A stretch of 64,000 nucleotides of DNA from Saturnia japonica. Taxonomy: Eukaryota > Arthropoda > Insecta > Lepidoptera > Saturniidae. Shown in pieces: positions 38,415-50,866 of this stretch. The position numbers and the translations under genes were made by a program. A model generated the notes under the pieces. That model worked only from the letters and a program-made list of their open reading frames with translations, made no database searches and had not been told where the DNA came from. The stretch is from positions 19,468,001-19,532,000 of the forward strand of contig CM065309.1 of assembly GCA_033032175.1 (NCBI GenBank), given 5' to 3'. The stretch's first letter is position 1. Each line of letters begins with the position of its first letter.

Positions 38415-38650
38415 TTTTTTATCATAGCACCGCACCGCAAAGTGACTACGCTGTACCTGATGGTGAGCACAATTTAATCAAATAACATCGGCGACCACCG
38501 TAGAATCTACAATCTAACATCAGTCGTTGCTGTCATGCCTGCCTGCTCAAATGTCTCTCACGTTATGCTTGGCGGACGGATGTAGAACAGGCCTGTGTAA
38601 ATAGGCCGTAAGTTTATAAAGGCAGACTGCTTTTCAGCTGCACCAGCAAA
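38415..38650 (+). repeat. Dispersed repeat fragment
   Basis: Blocks such as TACCTGATGGTGAGCAC and GGCCTGTGTAAATAGGCC (a short palindrome) resemble the repeat body at 16285-16510. Confidence 0.45.
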
Positions 38651-39199
38651 AAAATGGTGTATATAATCATTGCACGCGGTTGAAGTGAAACTTGTTTGAA
38701 TATGAACACTATCCAATTTAGACTTTTTATTCATCGAACACCCAATCTAACCGAAAGATTTAGATTTAGGTGTTACAAAGCGATGCTAGATCGCGCAAGC
38801 ACCGAGTTGCCTTCGATTCCATGGCTTTGAAAGGCGAAATAAAAAGAGTTGTAGATACTGTACAAGGTTCGAATGCAATAATTCTTGACTTACATCCGCC
38901 TAAAGAAGTGTTGTGGTAGATATGTACTTATTTTATTTTTAGTCATCTCAATTTGATTAACAAACTTTATTCCCAGGGTTACTACAGGCTTAATTTAATT
39001 AAAACTATAAAATATAAGGTAAAGGACAGAGCGTCCGCTCTCAACAACAACACAATATAGAATGACGAGAAACGCGATATTACATAGGTATCTATTGTAC
39101 GAGTTTATACAGTTGCAAAATAAATTTTTTGTTTTTACCCACACTATTTCAATTTTTTTTCAAATCTGTAATTTTTTTATTCATTTGATATAAAAATAT

Positions 39200-39290
39200 A
39201 CAACAAATTTCAGTGATATTGATTTTACTAAATAAATATATGTACATTCGAATTGAGAATCTCCCTCCTTTTTTAAGTCTATTAAAAAGG
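39200..39290 (+). repeat. Family D repeat fragment
   Basis: GTACATTCGAATTGAGAATC followed by TCCTTTTTTAAGTCT matches the end of the 30000-30190 repeat. Confidence 0.5.
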
Positions 39291-39625
39291 AAAACCTTGA
39301 ATTTTTTATAGCGCGAACCGTGTAAGTTATTAATCGTTGACATTTCAGTTCATTAACACTGCACTAACCTAGGAATACTATTAAACACGATTGTAAAAAA
39401 TAATCCTATTTGGAAGTATATTTAAATTTTGGCATTTTTATGTAAGGTCATATTACATAATTAATGTGTCATTTTATTACTCGCCATATAACGCGACTAA
39501 TTAAAATTTCGGCATTATTACCATTAATTATTTCAAAATAATAAATAATTTACAGTACCGGAAAATCAAACAAATTCTAATGTTTTATTGTGGGTCATGT
39601 GCATCTACTGTCACAAAATGGGAAA

Positions 39626-39893
39626 AAAGCAATAATGACTCAGTTGGTATCGTGTACAGACTGCGCATCGATCGACATGAGTTCGAATCCCTACAATGAG
39701 CCTGAACTTTCGGTAAAGGAAAATATCATGATGAAACCATGGCATGGTGGTAGGGCTTTTTCAAATGTTTGCCTGGTTAGCTACCACCCTCAAGTTGAAA
39801 ATCTGTCGCCAAACACCAGTAGGTGTGTTCCAGCAGCTGCACTTGAGAGCCAGTCTTACACCAGACTTAGCCTTGTAGCGACATCTACATAGC
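39626..39893 (+). repeat. tRNA-headed SINE, family B, copy
   Basis: The head has an A-box-like CAGTTGGTATCG near 39642 and a B-box GTTCGAATCCC at 39681-39691. The body runs on through AAACCATGGCATGGTGGTAG, CTACCACCCTCAAG and GAAAATCTGTCGCCAAACAC, all shared with 61281-61527. The open frame covering it is coincidental. Confidence 0.78.
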
Positions 39894-40189
39894 GACATCT
39901 ATCGAGCCACATACGACGCATCCTACATCGCGCTATAGAAATTAACTCTTCAATTGAGTATTTCAATTGAGTATATATACAAGAACCCGACTACAACCGT
40001 TGGGCAGCTGCCCGCCAGACATAACACCCGTCTGGTCGGAGGATCCTCCCTTTGCAATAGTTCTTCTACAACCTGTTACCACCTTGGGCCACATCGTCAA
40101 TTAAGTTCAAGTGAGACTGTGGCCACAACGCTAAAACCTATTACGATAAATAAAGTATTTTGTTGTATTAATTATTGATTAATGACAAT

Positions 40190-40325
40190 AGGCTCGCCCC
40201 CAATAGAATATAACATAATAATAATAATAACATGAGACCTAAAACATACCCGGCGAACTGCGGGTGTACATTGGTACATCTCTGCTTAATCTTTCGGTGA
40301 TACAGGCATGATGGTGATCATTGGT
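40190..40325 (+). repeat. SINE family A, 3' fragment
   Basis: GAGACCTAAAACATACCC, GCGAACTGCGGGTGTACA and the tail TTTCGGTGATACAGGCATGA match the 3' half of family A. The head is missing. A short (ATA)n interrupts it. Confidence 0.7.
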
Positions 40326-40354
40326 ACTTAACGTATCGAACACAACATTTTTTT

Positions 40355-40480
40355 GAAGTGGATTCGAATCCTATAATGAGACTGAGCTTTCTGAGGATTT
40401 TCTGAACTGAAGTTGAAAATCTGTCACCAAGTATCTATAGTCGCATTCCGACAAATGCACTTGAAAGTCAGCCCCTACTT
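40355..40480 (+). repeat. SINE family B, fragment
   Basis: B-box-like GATTCGAATCC at about 40373, then GAGACTGAGCTTTC and GAAAATCTGTCACCAAG. The first part of the head is lost. Confidence 0.65.
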
Positions 40481-40648
40481 ATGGGTACTTATATTGTATA
40501 ACGTCCAGTATGTGTCGTGTGGTATCTTTCGATATCAGAAAAAAAGAACAATGTTTGAAGGATCCTATGTTGTAGGAAGTAGGGAACACACTGGCTGAGG
40601 GACAACTTCACAGTACGGTAAAGAACAGACGTAGCAAATTTCTTTGTT

Positions 40649-41185
40649 AAAAATGCCCTTTTTTTAACTGACGTAACTGTTAGCCTGAGGGGCCCTATCC
40701 AAAAACAGAGCCGCTGATGGCTTTTACAGCTTTACCGGGCTTGGGGGCGAGCGCTTAAGGCACTTAGCCGCGAAAGCGTGGTCAACAACAAGCGCGCAAG
40801 GGTGCCAAAGTGGTCGGACCTCGGCTTGGGCTGTTGCCGCGATTGCAAAGAAGTCGCGGTTTGAATAATTCCCTATACGTAAGATTCGAGTTTAACTAAC
40901 ATATATATATATATATATATACATGTCCCTGCCCTCTGGGAGGAAGAAAGGAACATGTGTATATGTATTTAGTGATCTAAAATATGGTCTACACTAACTA
41001 GCGTAAAAAAGGAAAAAAAGGTTCTTTACTGAACCTATGTACCTGCTGTACGTATCTATGTACATGTTGTATGTAATGATGTGTGTGGGTAGCTAAATGA
41101 TTGCAAGTGCAGTGTCAACTGTATCGCGTGGGCGGCTGCCAGACTCAAGAGTTTCACGCCGAGGAACAGACCTATAAAAATACCC
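40649..41185 (-). mobile_element. LINE 3' UTR insertion, subfamily 2
   Basis: Minus-strand copy of the 3' UTR of the LINE at 1-2536, from just after ORF2 to the tail, with a short poly(T) at 40659-40665. The 3' UTR hairpin is retained (40911-40975). It is bracketed by AAAAATGCCC (40649-40658) and AAAAATACCC (41176-41185), a likely target duplication with one mismatch. It carries the extra bases in the tail that are also seen at 3102. An (AT)n run has grown next to the hairpin. Confidence 0.85.
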
Positions 41186-41789
41186 TAATCCCAAAAGACT
41201 CGGATCATTTTATTTCTTTCGCAGTATGGGGTGTCCCTACGATTTTGTTCTGCACCAATATTAATTACTTAAAATAAACAGTATTAATCAGAAGGTCACG
41301 TGAATGTATAGCCTCGTATAAAAATGTTAATTTCTCAATTAAGCCGGCTTATTGTTATCTAAAAAGGATGTAAGCTAATACTTGAATCATTAACACCCAT
41401 TATATGGTGGTAATACATCATCCGATCACCAAAATCAATAAAATTCACATTGAATTTACATAAATCATAGAAAACTCGACATGTTTACATTAGTTTGACG
41501 CAATTGACGATGTTAAACGTAAAACGGTACGATTTTTACGACAGTCCCTAAAATAATACATTAATGTGCTTGTACAATCGAAGGTTACGAGACATCCGGA
41601 CTTATTGCGACATAGTCGGTACTGAGTTCGAAACCCACATTTATATTATTATCACGATATCTATTGAACTATATACATAAATCTATATATCTGTCTTTAC
41701 ATCTACTTTTCCTAAATTGCGTGAAAGACACGTAAATCACTTATAAGACTTTACATGACAAGACAGTTTTTAAGAAATAAGTGAACTTT

Positions 41790-41935
41790 TTTCAATATTT
41801 TTGAAGAGTTCCCTGGTGTATCTTCGAAGTTGAAGGTCCAATGCCAATTAAATTAAAAAGGGACCACCCTTGAACAGCCATAAAAAAAAAACATTCGAAT
41901 TGAGTAATCTGCCGTCTCCCTAACCGACTCAATAT
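41790..41935 (+). repeat. Family D repeat copy
   Basis: GAAGAGTTCCCTGGTG, GGGACCACCCTTGA and ACATTCGAATTGAG match 30000-30190. Confidence 0.55.
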
Positions 41936-43093
41936 TATAAAGACTACGTAAATCTTATAAAGAAATTATGTAAAACGAATTATATATTATTAGCATTAAA
42001 ATTATAATGTATCTACAAATTTATTATATAATAATTGATGTATTCTCTGATTGTTATTTCTGAAGTACTACATTTTATCGATAGATGGCGCTTAAATCTC
42101 CTTGCCTATTTTTTTCATTACGAATCATGATTATTTACGTATTTCGCAAGATCAAAACAATAACAGAAATCGCTAAATATATTATGGTTTATAACCTTAT
42201 CATAATACTAATTTCCCATTTTGAAGTCGATATTTAACTATGTCTGCATCACTTTGCTCTCGAGAAACACTTAATTAGGGGGCATTATTCATTACAAGAT
42301 GAAAAATATGCAGCTTCAAAAGAAACGTTTTAGATTCGAGGGATATGAAAATGTTCTATTTAAAAATAAATATATCCACTGTATATAATTTAGCCACATT
42401 GAATGAATACAATACAAAAACTATACATAAGTTAGACCGTTGATCTTGAATCAAGGTACATACCATAAGTTGTAATTCAATCATTATTTTTTAATAATAA
42501 ATAAAAGAATGTGTGCACTGTACACACGTGATAAAAGTGAAACTATCGACCAAGTTTGGTCGTCACACCACTAGACAATTCGAAAACGATTATAGTAGTG
42601 AAAATCAGAACTTGCATTAATTGTGCAATGTGTTAAGTTTTAACTTCAAAAACTTTGTTTTAAGTAGTATGCACATCGAAAAGAAAACATCTAACGTGGA
42701 CGCAAAACTCAAAAGAATTTTTTCATAGTAACAATATTATGCATTGGTTAATGATATACATATATAAATATGATGCGAAAACTTGTATTAGTTTATTCAT
42801 TAAAAATCACGATTATTAAATTAGTAACCTCAGTTGGACTATATCCACTCAAAGCTACATAGTTAAAAGTAAACTAAACATCCATTAGAATGCACATCAT
42901 AGAGACCACTTGAGAGCTTACTTCAAGGATCTTAGAACGGGCGTATGGAGTGCGTTGCAATCCGAGCACACGTCAAAGATAAGGGACGCTTTGATGGACA
43001 AAATGCAGTAGTCCCTCAGATAAAAAGTAACTACGTTTACAAGAATATCGTCGCCGTGGAAGTCAAGAGGGCTAAGTTGCAAATTTATTGTTA
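41936..43093. other. AT-rich spacer, nothing recognised
   Basis: No gene is supported. Confidence 0.4.
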
Positions 43094-43410
43094 CTAGCGG
43101 TCGCCCAAGGATCGAAATTCGATCAGCGACTTTTCAATCATAGATTATTTTCTGTTAGATATTTGCAGTATGAACCTAAACAATAAATATTATATAACTT
43201 GTTGTCACTTTTCATTGAGTGACAATGTCAATATTTTGGGGGGTCTAATTTCAATGGCACTGGTCAATTTAGAATTCGCTGTATTATATTATTTTAATTT
43301 ATTATATAGTAACAGAAATTTGATAAATTATACTTTAACATACATCACAGTTTCGTGCATGCAATACGCTTAAAAAGTGGTAGAAGGATTTTGCTTCACG
43401 TATTATTTAT
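43094..43410 (-). mobile_element. Helitron-like element, family B
   Basis: Minus-strand 3' end CTTGGGCGACCGCTAG at 43109-43094, followed by T. The 5' region ends in the GTGAAGCAAAATCC block near 43400. Shorter and more decayed than 12641-13001. Confidence 0.7.
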
Positions 43411-43564
43411 TGGTATGATTCACGTACCTTGAAATATTATTGAAGTCTCAGACCAGGGATTAACGACTTTATTATTTCCGAATCTGTAAGATGTAGGTAA
43501 GTTTGGAGTTCCATAATTTATTTTAGAACTGACTATACTGTTAGCTATAAGTTGATCAGACTTT

Positions 43565-43970
43565 TCGCTTATGTTTAGCAGCGCTTCAGTCACTCAGCTG
43601 CGCTCAAGAAGACTACCAAAATGGCCGAACCTTGGTTTGGACTGTTACTATAGTTGCAATTAAATCGTGAACTGGCTCATTCCTTCTTATTGTTAAATTA
43701 CATATTCAGTCCTGCTCAGAAGAAGGTTATGTGTATATGTATTTAGTGATCTTTCAATTTTTGGCGAAACTAGTACAAAAAAGGTCCCTTACAGAACTTA
43801 TGTACCTGTGTGATGTGCACGAGTGTGGGGTGCAGTGTAATGGTGTTTGTTGGTAGCTAGTGCAAGTGCAGTGTCACTTGTATCGCGCGAGCGGCTGCTA
43901 GATTCAAGGGCTCCAGACCGAGGGAACGCACCTAGGTTTGAGTTGCCGCAGGAGAGAGTGGACGTGGCGA
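43565..43970 (-). mobile_element. LINE fragment, old copy
   Basis: Minus-strand match to the end of ORF2 (codons equivalent to about 1975) and the 3' UTR of the LINE at 1-2536, much diverged. The match ends at the equivalent of about 2440, so the last ~95 nt of the element, including the tail hairpin and poly(A), are missing. It groups with the 40.7-kb copy at the diagnostic hairpin positions on the 5' arm. Confidence 0.8.
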
Positions 43971-45849
43971 GTGGTATAATATTAGTTTATAGATAGCTTA
44001 TCATCGGTTAATACGTTATGATATACTTTTCTCTTGATTTTTAAGCACCTCCGTTCTTATACATATAATGTATGATTACTAAGTGAAAAACTATTGTGAG
44101 TTTAAAATAATAATTAATATTGTATTTTTCCTTTTTATTTTAAATTACAATTGCAGGTACATCTCAGCAAGTAGGTTTTTATAGTAAAACTAATAAAAAA
44201 AATTGTGATATGAGATACCAACTTTAATTGTTTGATACAATGGTATTTTAAACAACCTGTATTCGAATAACGTGGTTTTGTAAAAGGAAGGTTTAAATTA
44301 GATTTAAATGGCAATTTATTTAAACAACAAATATCTTTGTTTTGAATTTCTTTACTTATAAAATAAAAATAATCCTAGACCTGTCACGAATGCATACTAC
44401 GGTCGCATTAGTGGTTAAGATATACTATTACATAGCACAAAATGCATTAGCGCAACAACCTGTGTTTAAAATGAACATGTTCGTTCTGCAATTGATATTG
44501 TGATAGATCACGAGTATCAGATAACCCCCATAGTTCATCGAACAATACTTATTGAAGCAATGCACAATGGAGTACAAAGTGAAACGTAATAAACTTGGCA
44601 ATGTCACAAAGAAATTGCAAATATATTTAAATAATTGTTCTTATACCAATGATTTTTTAAAAATAGAGTCGTTATTTTCTCATTAAAAGTAATTTAAACG
44701 CGGTACAAATTTTGTCATCAGCATGTTGAAACAAAAGAGATAGGAAATCACAGCATAAGGCGGAAACTCAAAAAAGGACAAAAGTCTCTTCTCGCAATCC
44801 GCCGCGACGGTATCAAGTCGAAAGTGAACTGAAGTCAATTGAACACCATTCACGATGGCATGTAAATAGCGTCAATGTCGTATATACTTACAAAATATCA
44901 TTGTCTTAAACAGATAAAGTAAAATAAAATTCAGAAAATTTAACAATTATGAATACTAAAACGAAATAAGAATAATGATACTTAATTATGTCTACCTACT
45001 ACAGTAACCACAAAGTATGAGAATAAATACGAAATGTCTCTCTTTTATATAAACGCACATCTATATATAGCCTAAATATCTTTACAAGCAGTTATAAGTG
45101 CCAATCATAATAAAACACAATATGCCGCTAAAGTTGTAACTTAACTCACCACAGAAATAAACAAGACCAGCTTGTTCACTCAATCAACCAATTATTTAGT
45201 GAAACTAAAATTGAAATGCATTCTACAGTTCTAACTTCATTTTTATTTTTTATTATAATTTATTAGTATATCATATTTTTGTGACAATAAATAAATTATA
45301 AATATGACAAAGAATTGTACATATAAAATTAAAACTCAGGACTTAGGCATCTGAGATACAGTTTGCAACTAGTAGATACAGACGTCACTGATACAAGTGA
45401 TGTTTCTAACTTATAATATTTAAATTCAATGTTGATAATATTATGAATTCGATTTTAAATGAGTTAATAGTAGTAAATTTAATGAGTACTTTTTGCAGCG
45501 CAATTATCACCTGTATTTGTAGCCAAGGTTTGGTTTTTGTCACTAAAGTAAACTAAGGAAAATATTACCAAACAGCCACAAAATATACCTAATTGTAGTC
45601 TTACTGTACTAGGGCTTACGTTTTTGGTTCTGCTACATCCTAATATCAGTGTTCTGATGTGACAGACTCGTGCTCGACTATAATTCTACCACCACACATA
45701 TAATAAAAGACCTGTCATAGAACACTTCAACATAGCCCACCTTCTATAGTGGTCTACGAGCTTTGCCGCGTGGCTTCATCAGTGTTAAATTTATACAAGC
45801 AAACCAACCCTTCATTGCGCCGCGCCCTCGATGTAGGTACTCGTAGGTT
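43971..45849. other. AT-rich intergenic DNA, nothing recognised
   Basis: One more complex, GC-richer stretch lies at about 44755-44880. No gene is supported. Confidence 0.4.
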
Positions 45850-46055
45850 ATCGTTGTTCTCACATCCCATACTTGCCTAGAACTTTTCAGATTGCTTACT
45901 TACTTACTGCTTTGCTCCTTAAAGTTGTAGCATAAAGTTATATAGCCTATAAGATTCCTCAATAAAAAGAATATAAAATGCAAAAAGAATTTTCAAATCT
46001 GGATGGTAGCCCTAGAGATTAGCGCGTTCAAACAAACAAACAAAAATCAATTTCT
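45850..46055 (-). repeat. Helitron-like repeat, family C, reversed and diverged
   Basis: Minus-strand reading gives GTTTGTTTGTTTGAACGCGC, then the ATAGCC/TATAGGCTATATAAC blocks shared with 28388. Confidence 0.6.
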
Positions 46056-46430
46056 TTACACCTTAATGACAAATATTGAAAATTGTTCTTAGTTTTTTGA
46101 CCTCAGTCATTTTCACCCGTCTTAGAATAAATATTATCAGGTATTGAATGTTAAGTGAACTATCTAGGATCACCCATCTCTGTGTCTACATAAAACAATT
46201 TAAGTACGTTAACAATATGAAACGCCTCAATTCATGTTTCACCCCGAGAGTATGATAGTGGTATGACAGTTCGTGTATGTATTGCATTTTGCGATCGATT
46301 ATCATGTGGTATCAATTCTTATACGTACGATCAAATATTATTAAATATATTTTCGTTTTACTGACTTCGGAACACTGTAATAAATGGCTTCGTAATATGT
46401 ACTCAAGTCTTTTTATTATTAAAGTAACTA

Positions 46431-46785
46431 CTAGCGGTCGCTCAATGATCGAAATTCGACCAGCGACTTGTTAGTCATAGACTATTTTCTGTTTGACATT
46501 TGCAGTATGAACCTAAAAAAAGGAATATTATATCACTTGCTGTCACTTTTCATTGAGTGACAATGTCAATATTTTGGGGGGTCTACGTTCAATGGCACTT
46601 GTCGTTTTAGGATTCATAGTATTAATTTATTTTATTTAATATATTAGTAACAGACGTTATTGATAAATTTTAGCTTTCTGCACTCCTTCTCCATATAAAC
46701 TTTAACCATGCCAAATCTCAGAGTCTTCCGTGCACGCAATACGCTTAAAAAGGGGTACAAAGTTTTTGCTTCACGTAATATTATA
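46431..46785 (-). mobile_element. Helitron-like element, family B
   Basis: Minus strand 3' end at CTAG 46434-46431, preceded by GAGCGACCG and followed by T. The body matches 12641-13001 through CTTTCTGCACTCCTTCTCC (plus strand, about 46672). The 5' end lies in GTGAAGCAAAAAC near 46775. Confidence 0.75.
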
Positions 46786-47226
46786 ATAATGATGATTAAA
46801 GAGACAAGCCATAATAACGTATTATTACACAGAATATTTATTACACACTTCCATTACCTGGTTAATATTATAACGTAAAATGCCATTATATTTAATAGGT
46901 GAACAATTAAATGAGTTTAAATGATATTGCAACTTAATGCATATATAAATCTAGCCGAGACTATATTATTGAAGATAAATTATATAATTCTTGATTACCA
47001 GTTGTATTAAAATAGTTATCATCTACATTAAGAATTATAACCGTCATAACTACTTATAAATGTATTTATGTTCAAAATTAATATTTGTCCTAAATATACT
47101 AAGCCAAACTGTTAACTATGTGTGGACTGTCTTATTTTTCATTGTCTTGACAGAAAAAAATTGTGTTAATTTTAAAGTATTGTTAATTTCAAATATTTAA
47201 TTAGTTTATAAAGCCTTTTGTACGGC

Positions 47227-47508
47227 ATTTCATACACACATACCATCACACATGGTGATGGCATCACCGAAGGGTTAGGCAGAGGTGTACTGAAATACAC
47301 CCACAATTCACCGGGTATGTTTTTAGGTGCCATGTAATAAGGGGCGATCCTTTTGCTATTAATCGGGCACGAAGCCAAACTCCGAGCTGCTACTGAGAAT
47401 TTTATAAAAACAACCTAATAACACTTTGTTCAACCTGGGAATCGAACCAAGGACCTCGAGCATAGCAGTCGCGCTTACGACCACTAAACTAATGAGGCAA
47501 TTTCATAC
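47227..47508 (-). repeat. tRNA-headed SINE, family A, with target duplication
   Basis: The minus-strand head has A-box-like TAGTTTAGTGGTCG and B-box GGTTCGATTCCC (near 47448-47437). The element (about 47236-47499) is flanked by ATTTCATAC on both sides (47227-47235, 47500-47508), supporting insertion by retroposition. Confidence 0.82.
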
Positions 47509-48920
47509 GTATCAAATTTATTGAAAAAATTCATACGTATATTATAATGACGATGAGTCCGTGATACCAAATAAACATTTATCGATTGCAATAAACGATA
47601 TGAATTGATCAAATGAATGTCAAGTGTAAATGAAATATGATCCGTGCAATACTATTTTTAATGAAAAAGACCAATGTGAGCAATCGCATTATTTATTATT
47701 TGAGTACATGAGAAATGAAAGTTTGAATAACATACGTGTAATGAATTCGAAAATTCGAAATACTGGTACAGTTTATTCCTTATATGGACTATAGAAAGTC
47801 TAGCTACGGGGAGAAATCTAGATTTAGGTCGTAAAAGTTATTTTAAAGCGGACGTATAACTGGATTATTTTGAAGATCGTAACTCAACAGAGCAGTAAAC
47901 TTTTATAATTAAATATACAATTTAAATATATAATATCTTTAAACGATTGGTTTTCAAAAAAGTATTTTCTTTTAATACATTTTATTCGATTATAAACTAG
48001 AGTTCACTTTGCACAATTTGATTAGCAAAACTTTCTAAAAAAATCTAGACTACATAAACCAGTACAAAAACTAAAATACATCGCTATATAATATTTATAA
48101 CACTTGGGCAATAGTCAAAACTCTTATATTATATTATAACAACTCAATATCGTCAACAGGTTTGTTCTTTTCGCGTGAAATAATAAAATAACGCTCATCG
48201 AATTCATTGTACGTGGGTAGATCGATTAAACATATCCGTTGTATAGATCAGCAAACGTAAAATAAATGTAAACCAAAGCAGGTGTTCTTCCGCATCGTAA
48301 GTGTTGAAAATTTGTTGCTATCAGAAGTCTTAGTTTATTTTCAACGACCCCGCGATCTATCTCATCTCCTTGACAAGATTTTTAGCTTTACAAAACACTA
48401 GAGTATTCATCAAGGCAATTTATCACAAGTACATATTTCTACACGTTCTTCGTCTCGATATTTTCGTATAGTCTTACAAAAATAAAATGTATGTTGAGTC
48501 GTTTGATAAATTCCACTACTACAATCAGATCGATTTAGATTCTTCTAATAGTATTTAAGGAATAAATGTGACTTCTGGATTTACCAGTGTTTTATATTCT
48601 TACCCTAAATTTTTAGATATATCGTAGAATTCATGATCACACTAAAATTAAGTTATAGCTACTACTAATAAAATAATTTTACCAGCGCTGTTGAGTATTT
48701 CATAAGTCTGTTTTCAAATTCTTAAAAGAAAAACTAGGCATTGATGATAAATCAGAATACTTGCTACATTCATGTAACTTATTATAAAAAATTGATTTAT
48801 CTATACTCGAAGAAATCTATTAAGCAAAACTAGTACTACTGCAAACATACATACCTTTTTCCAGAGAAGCTGTGGTGTATTGAGCTGTATAATTTAATTT
48901 TATTATTTCTTTTGTTTCAG
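47509..48920. other. AT-rich DNA upstream of the lectin exon, presumed intron or promoter region
   Basis: Ends in a good splice acceptor (TTTCTTTTGTTTCAG, to 48920), so at least the right part is probably intron. No upstream exon or promoter could be identified. Confidence 0.4.
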
Positions 48921-49108
48921 GTGTCCTTCCTCAATATTCACCGCTCCCATTGAATCTCCGCTCAACACCATGTCGTAATTCTCGCGTAGTAAAAATCAAA
49001 GGTTTCCATTAATCTCTTATATTAATTATGAATTTTGAGTGCAGTGCTTAAATTTTAGTGTCTGTGTTAGTGAGTGTTCAGTGTGTGTGGACGCTAAACA
49101 TATTTACA
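48921..49108 (+). other. 5' UTR exon part of lectin gene, with two short upstream ORFs
   Basis: Begins after a pyrimidine-rich tract and CAG. Contains ATGTCGTAA (48970-48978) and a seven-codon frame with stop (49028-49051) ahead of the main start. The frame of the main ATG has a TAA at 49049-49051 and no ATG between, which fixes the start at 49109. The upstream ORFs may damp translation; that is inference. Confidence 0.65.
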
Positions 49109-49181
49109 ATGGAAGTTTTAGAAAGGAGAGGAAAAGTTGTCGCTACCGCTGCTATTCTGCTCATCGTATTTTGGTCCCAAT
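49109..49181 (+). CDS. C-type-lectin-like secreted protein, exon 1 (signal peptide)
   Basis: Encodes MEVLERRGKVVATAAILLI followed by VFWSQ and the first base of a Cys codon. This is a typical signal peptide: basic N-terminus (RRGK), then a hydrophobic core from about residue 10 to 22, with likely cleavage near SQC-KG. The start has a favourable context (ACAATGG). The exon ends in T|GTAAGT, a consensus donor, in phase 1. Joined to the exon at 50867, the split codon becomes TGT (Cys25) and the frame stays open. The product would enter the secretory pathway. Confidence 0.8.
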
Positions 49182-50866
49182 GTAAGTATACAATATATTA
49201 CTACTTTTTCTTCTTGTAATAAAAAAAACTATCAATGTCAGTAATATGCAATATTAATCTAAACGCGACTTCTATGCTCGAGGTACTAGGTTCGAGCAAA
49301 GTGCTATTGGGTTTTTGTATGAAATTCTCAGCAGCAGCTTGGAGTTTGGCTTTATGCCCGATTAATGGCAAATGGCTCTCGCCCCCTATTACATGGGACC
49401 TAAAACATACCCCGCGAACTGTGGGTGTACACCTCTGCCTTAACTTGAGGGATACAAGCATAATGGTAAGTTATTTAAGTTCATAGTTACGAATAGTGCG
49501 CCTAACTCGCGTCGCGCAGCTTATCATAGGTTTTAGGTAGGATTTCTTTGGTCGCGAATAATTTTGAATTCATTATATCTTTTACGGTATTCATTTAAAT
49601 GGAAAACTATAAATGACAATCTTAATCTACATTAAATGTCCAAATTAACTAATAAACTTATCTGGATAAAGATTAATACTGAATTTGAGAAAATAACTTC
49701 GTAAATATATAGTAATATTTTTAATTATTAATTATTATTTTTATTTATTTTAATTATGTTTGTGAAAACTGTATTAAATTCCATTGCGTAATTTAAAAGA
49801 TCTAAGCGTACATGGGGGCAGAAAGCGGGAAGTGACTTTACTTTATACTATGTATTATACATATATGTATATAAATAGATGAAATGAAACCACCAGCTTT
49901 TATATTCATAAAGCTATTAACTTTTAACGAGAGTCTATTTAAATAATTTCAATATATATTAATGTAGAGATTAGAAAATAAATGTTATGAAGCAGCCCGG
50001 TTGTTGGTATTTGGCCTTGAACAAGAACTAGTTTTGCAATAGCTTGATGTCATACACCCACTTAACATTTAAACGTCTAATGGATTAGGAAGAGACACTG
50101 ACCTTCCTATTTGCGATAAAGAGACAATGGTCAATGTTTCAACAAAATCGTTGTGGTAAAGTGGTTCCACTTAGCAAATAACGTATTTTTTGCATGTTCC
50201 TTAATAGTATCTACGAACAAATAGCTATTCTCATGCTGGGTCTAATTTGGTTTTATCTTACTGGTTCTTTATTTAATGAAACGGAATCTTTGTTAAGATA
50301 ACCTTGAACTCGGATGTCATGTGACGTATGAAAATATTTGTTTTTTAAATTTCATTCATTGCCTTCTGGGCTCAATGGTCCTCATAAAATTTTGCTATCT
50401 GATACATCGCATGTTGATGGAATAGGTACGCAACAAAACATAGAGGAGAAGTCTTGTAGGACCCATGGTCTCAATATGTGGGTTCAGCCCATTTGGCTGA
50501 GAATTTGATTGCTAGTTACTTTAATTAAAATATGTGTAAATAACTAGGCCGTACCCCTAAAAGTTGAAGGTCAAAATACCTAGAAGAAAATAATGTAATG
50601 TGATTCATCTTTCTTTACAAACTCAGTTTACTGATTGTGTCACGAAAAAAACTTAAGATAGTTTGTTGACTAACAAATTATTGAACTCAACAAGATATTG
50701 TAGAATACCGGAAATTACAAAAATAAAAGACTATTTACGATGGATTTTCGCAAAGTGGGTGCATAGTAACATTCACATTCGAGTGATATGAACGTTTTGT
50801 ATTGAAATCCTGTTAATACTTGATAGCCACTATATACTATTATATATTTTAATCAACTTGTTACAG
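49182..50866 (+). other. Intron 1 of lectin gene
   Basis: GTAAGT donor and CTTGTTACAG acceptor, 1685 bp. It contains a family A SINE in the same orientation as the gene (49258-49463) and otherwise AT-rich sequence. Confidence 0.75.
49258..49463 (+). repeat. tRNA-headed SINE, family A, in intron 1
   Basis: CTATGCTCGAGGTACTAGG, CCCGATTAATGG and GGGACCTAAAACATACCC match family A. The B-box is degraded to GGTTCGAGCAA and the A-box part is missing. Two open frames on opposite strands cross it by chance. Confidence 0.75.

Noticed and set aside
39590..39892. 100-codon open frame on the plus strand
   Set aside because: Lies over a tRNA-headed SINE whose copies elsewhere are not open.
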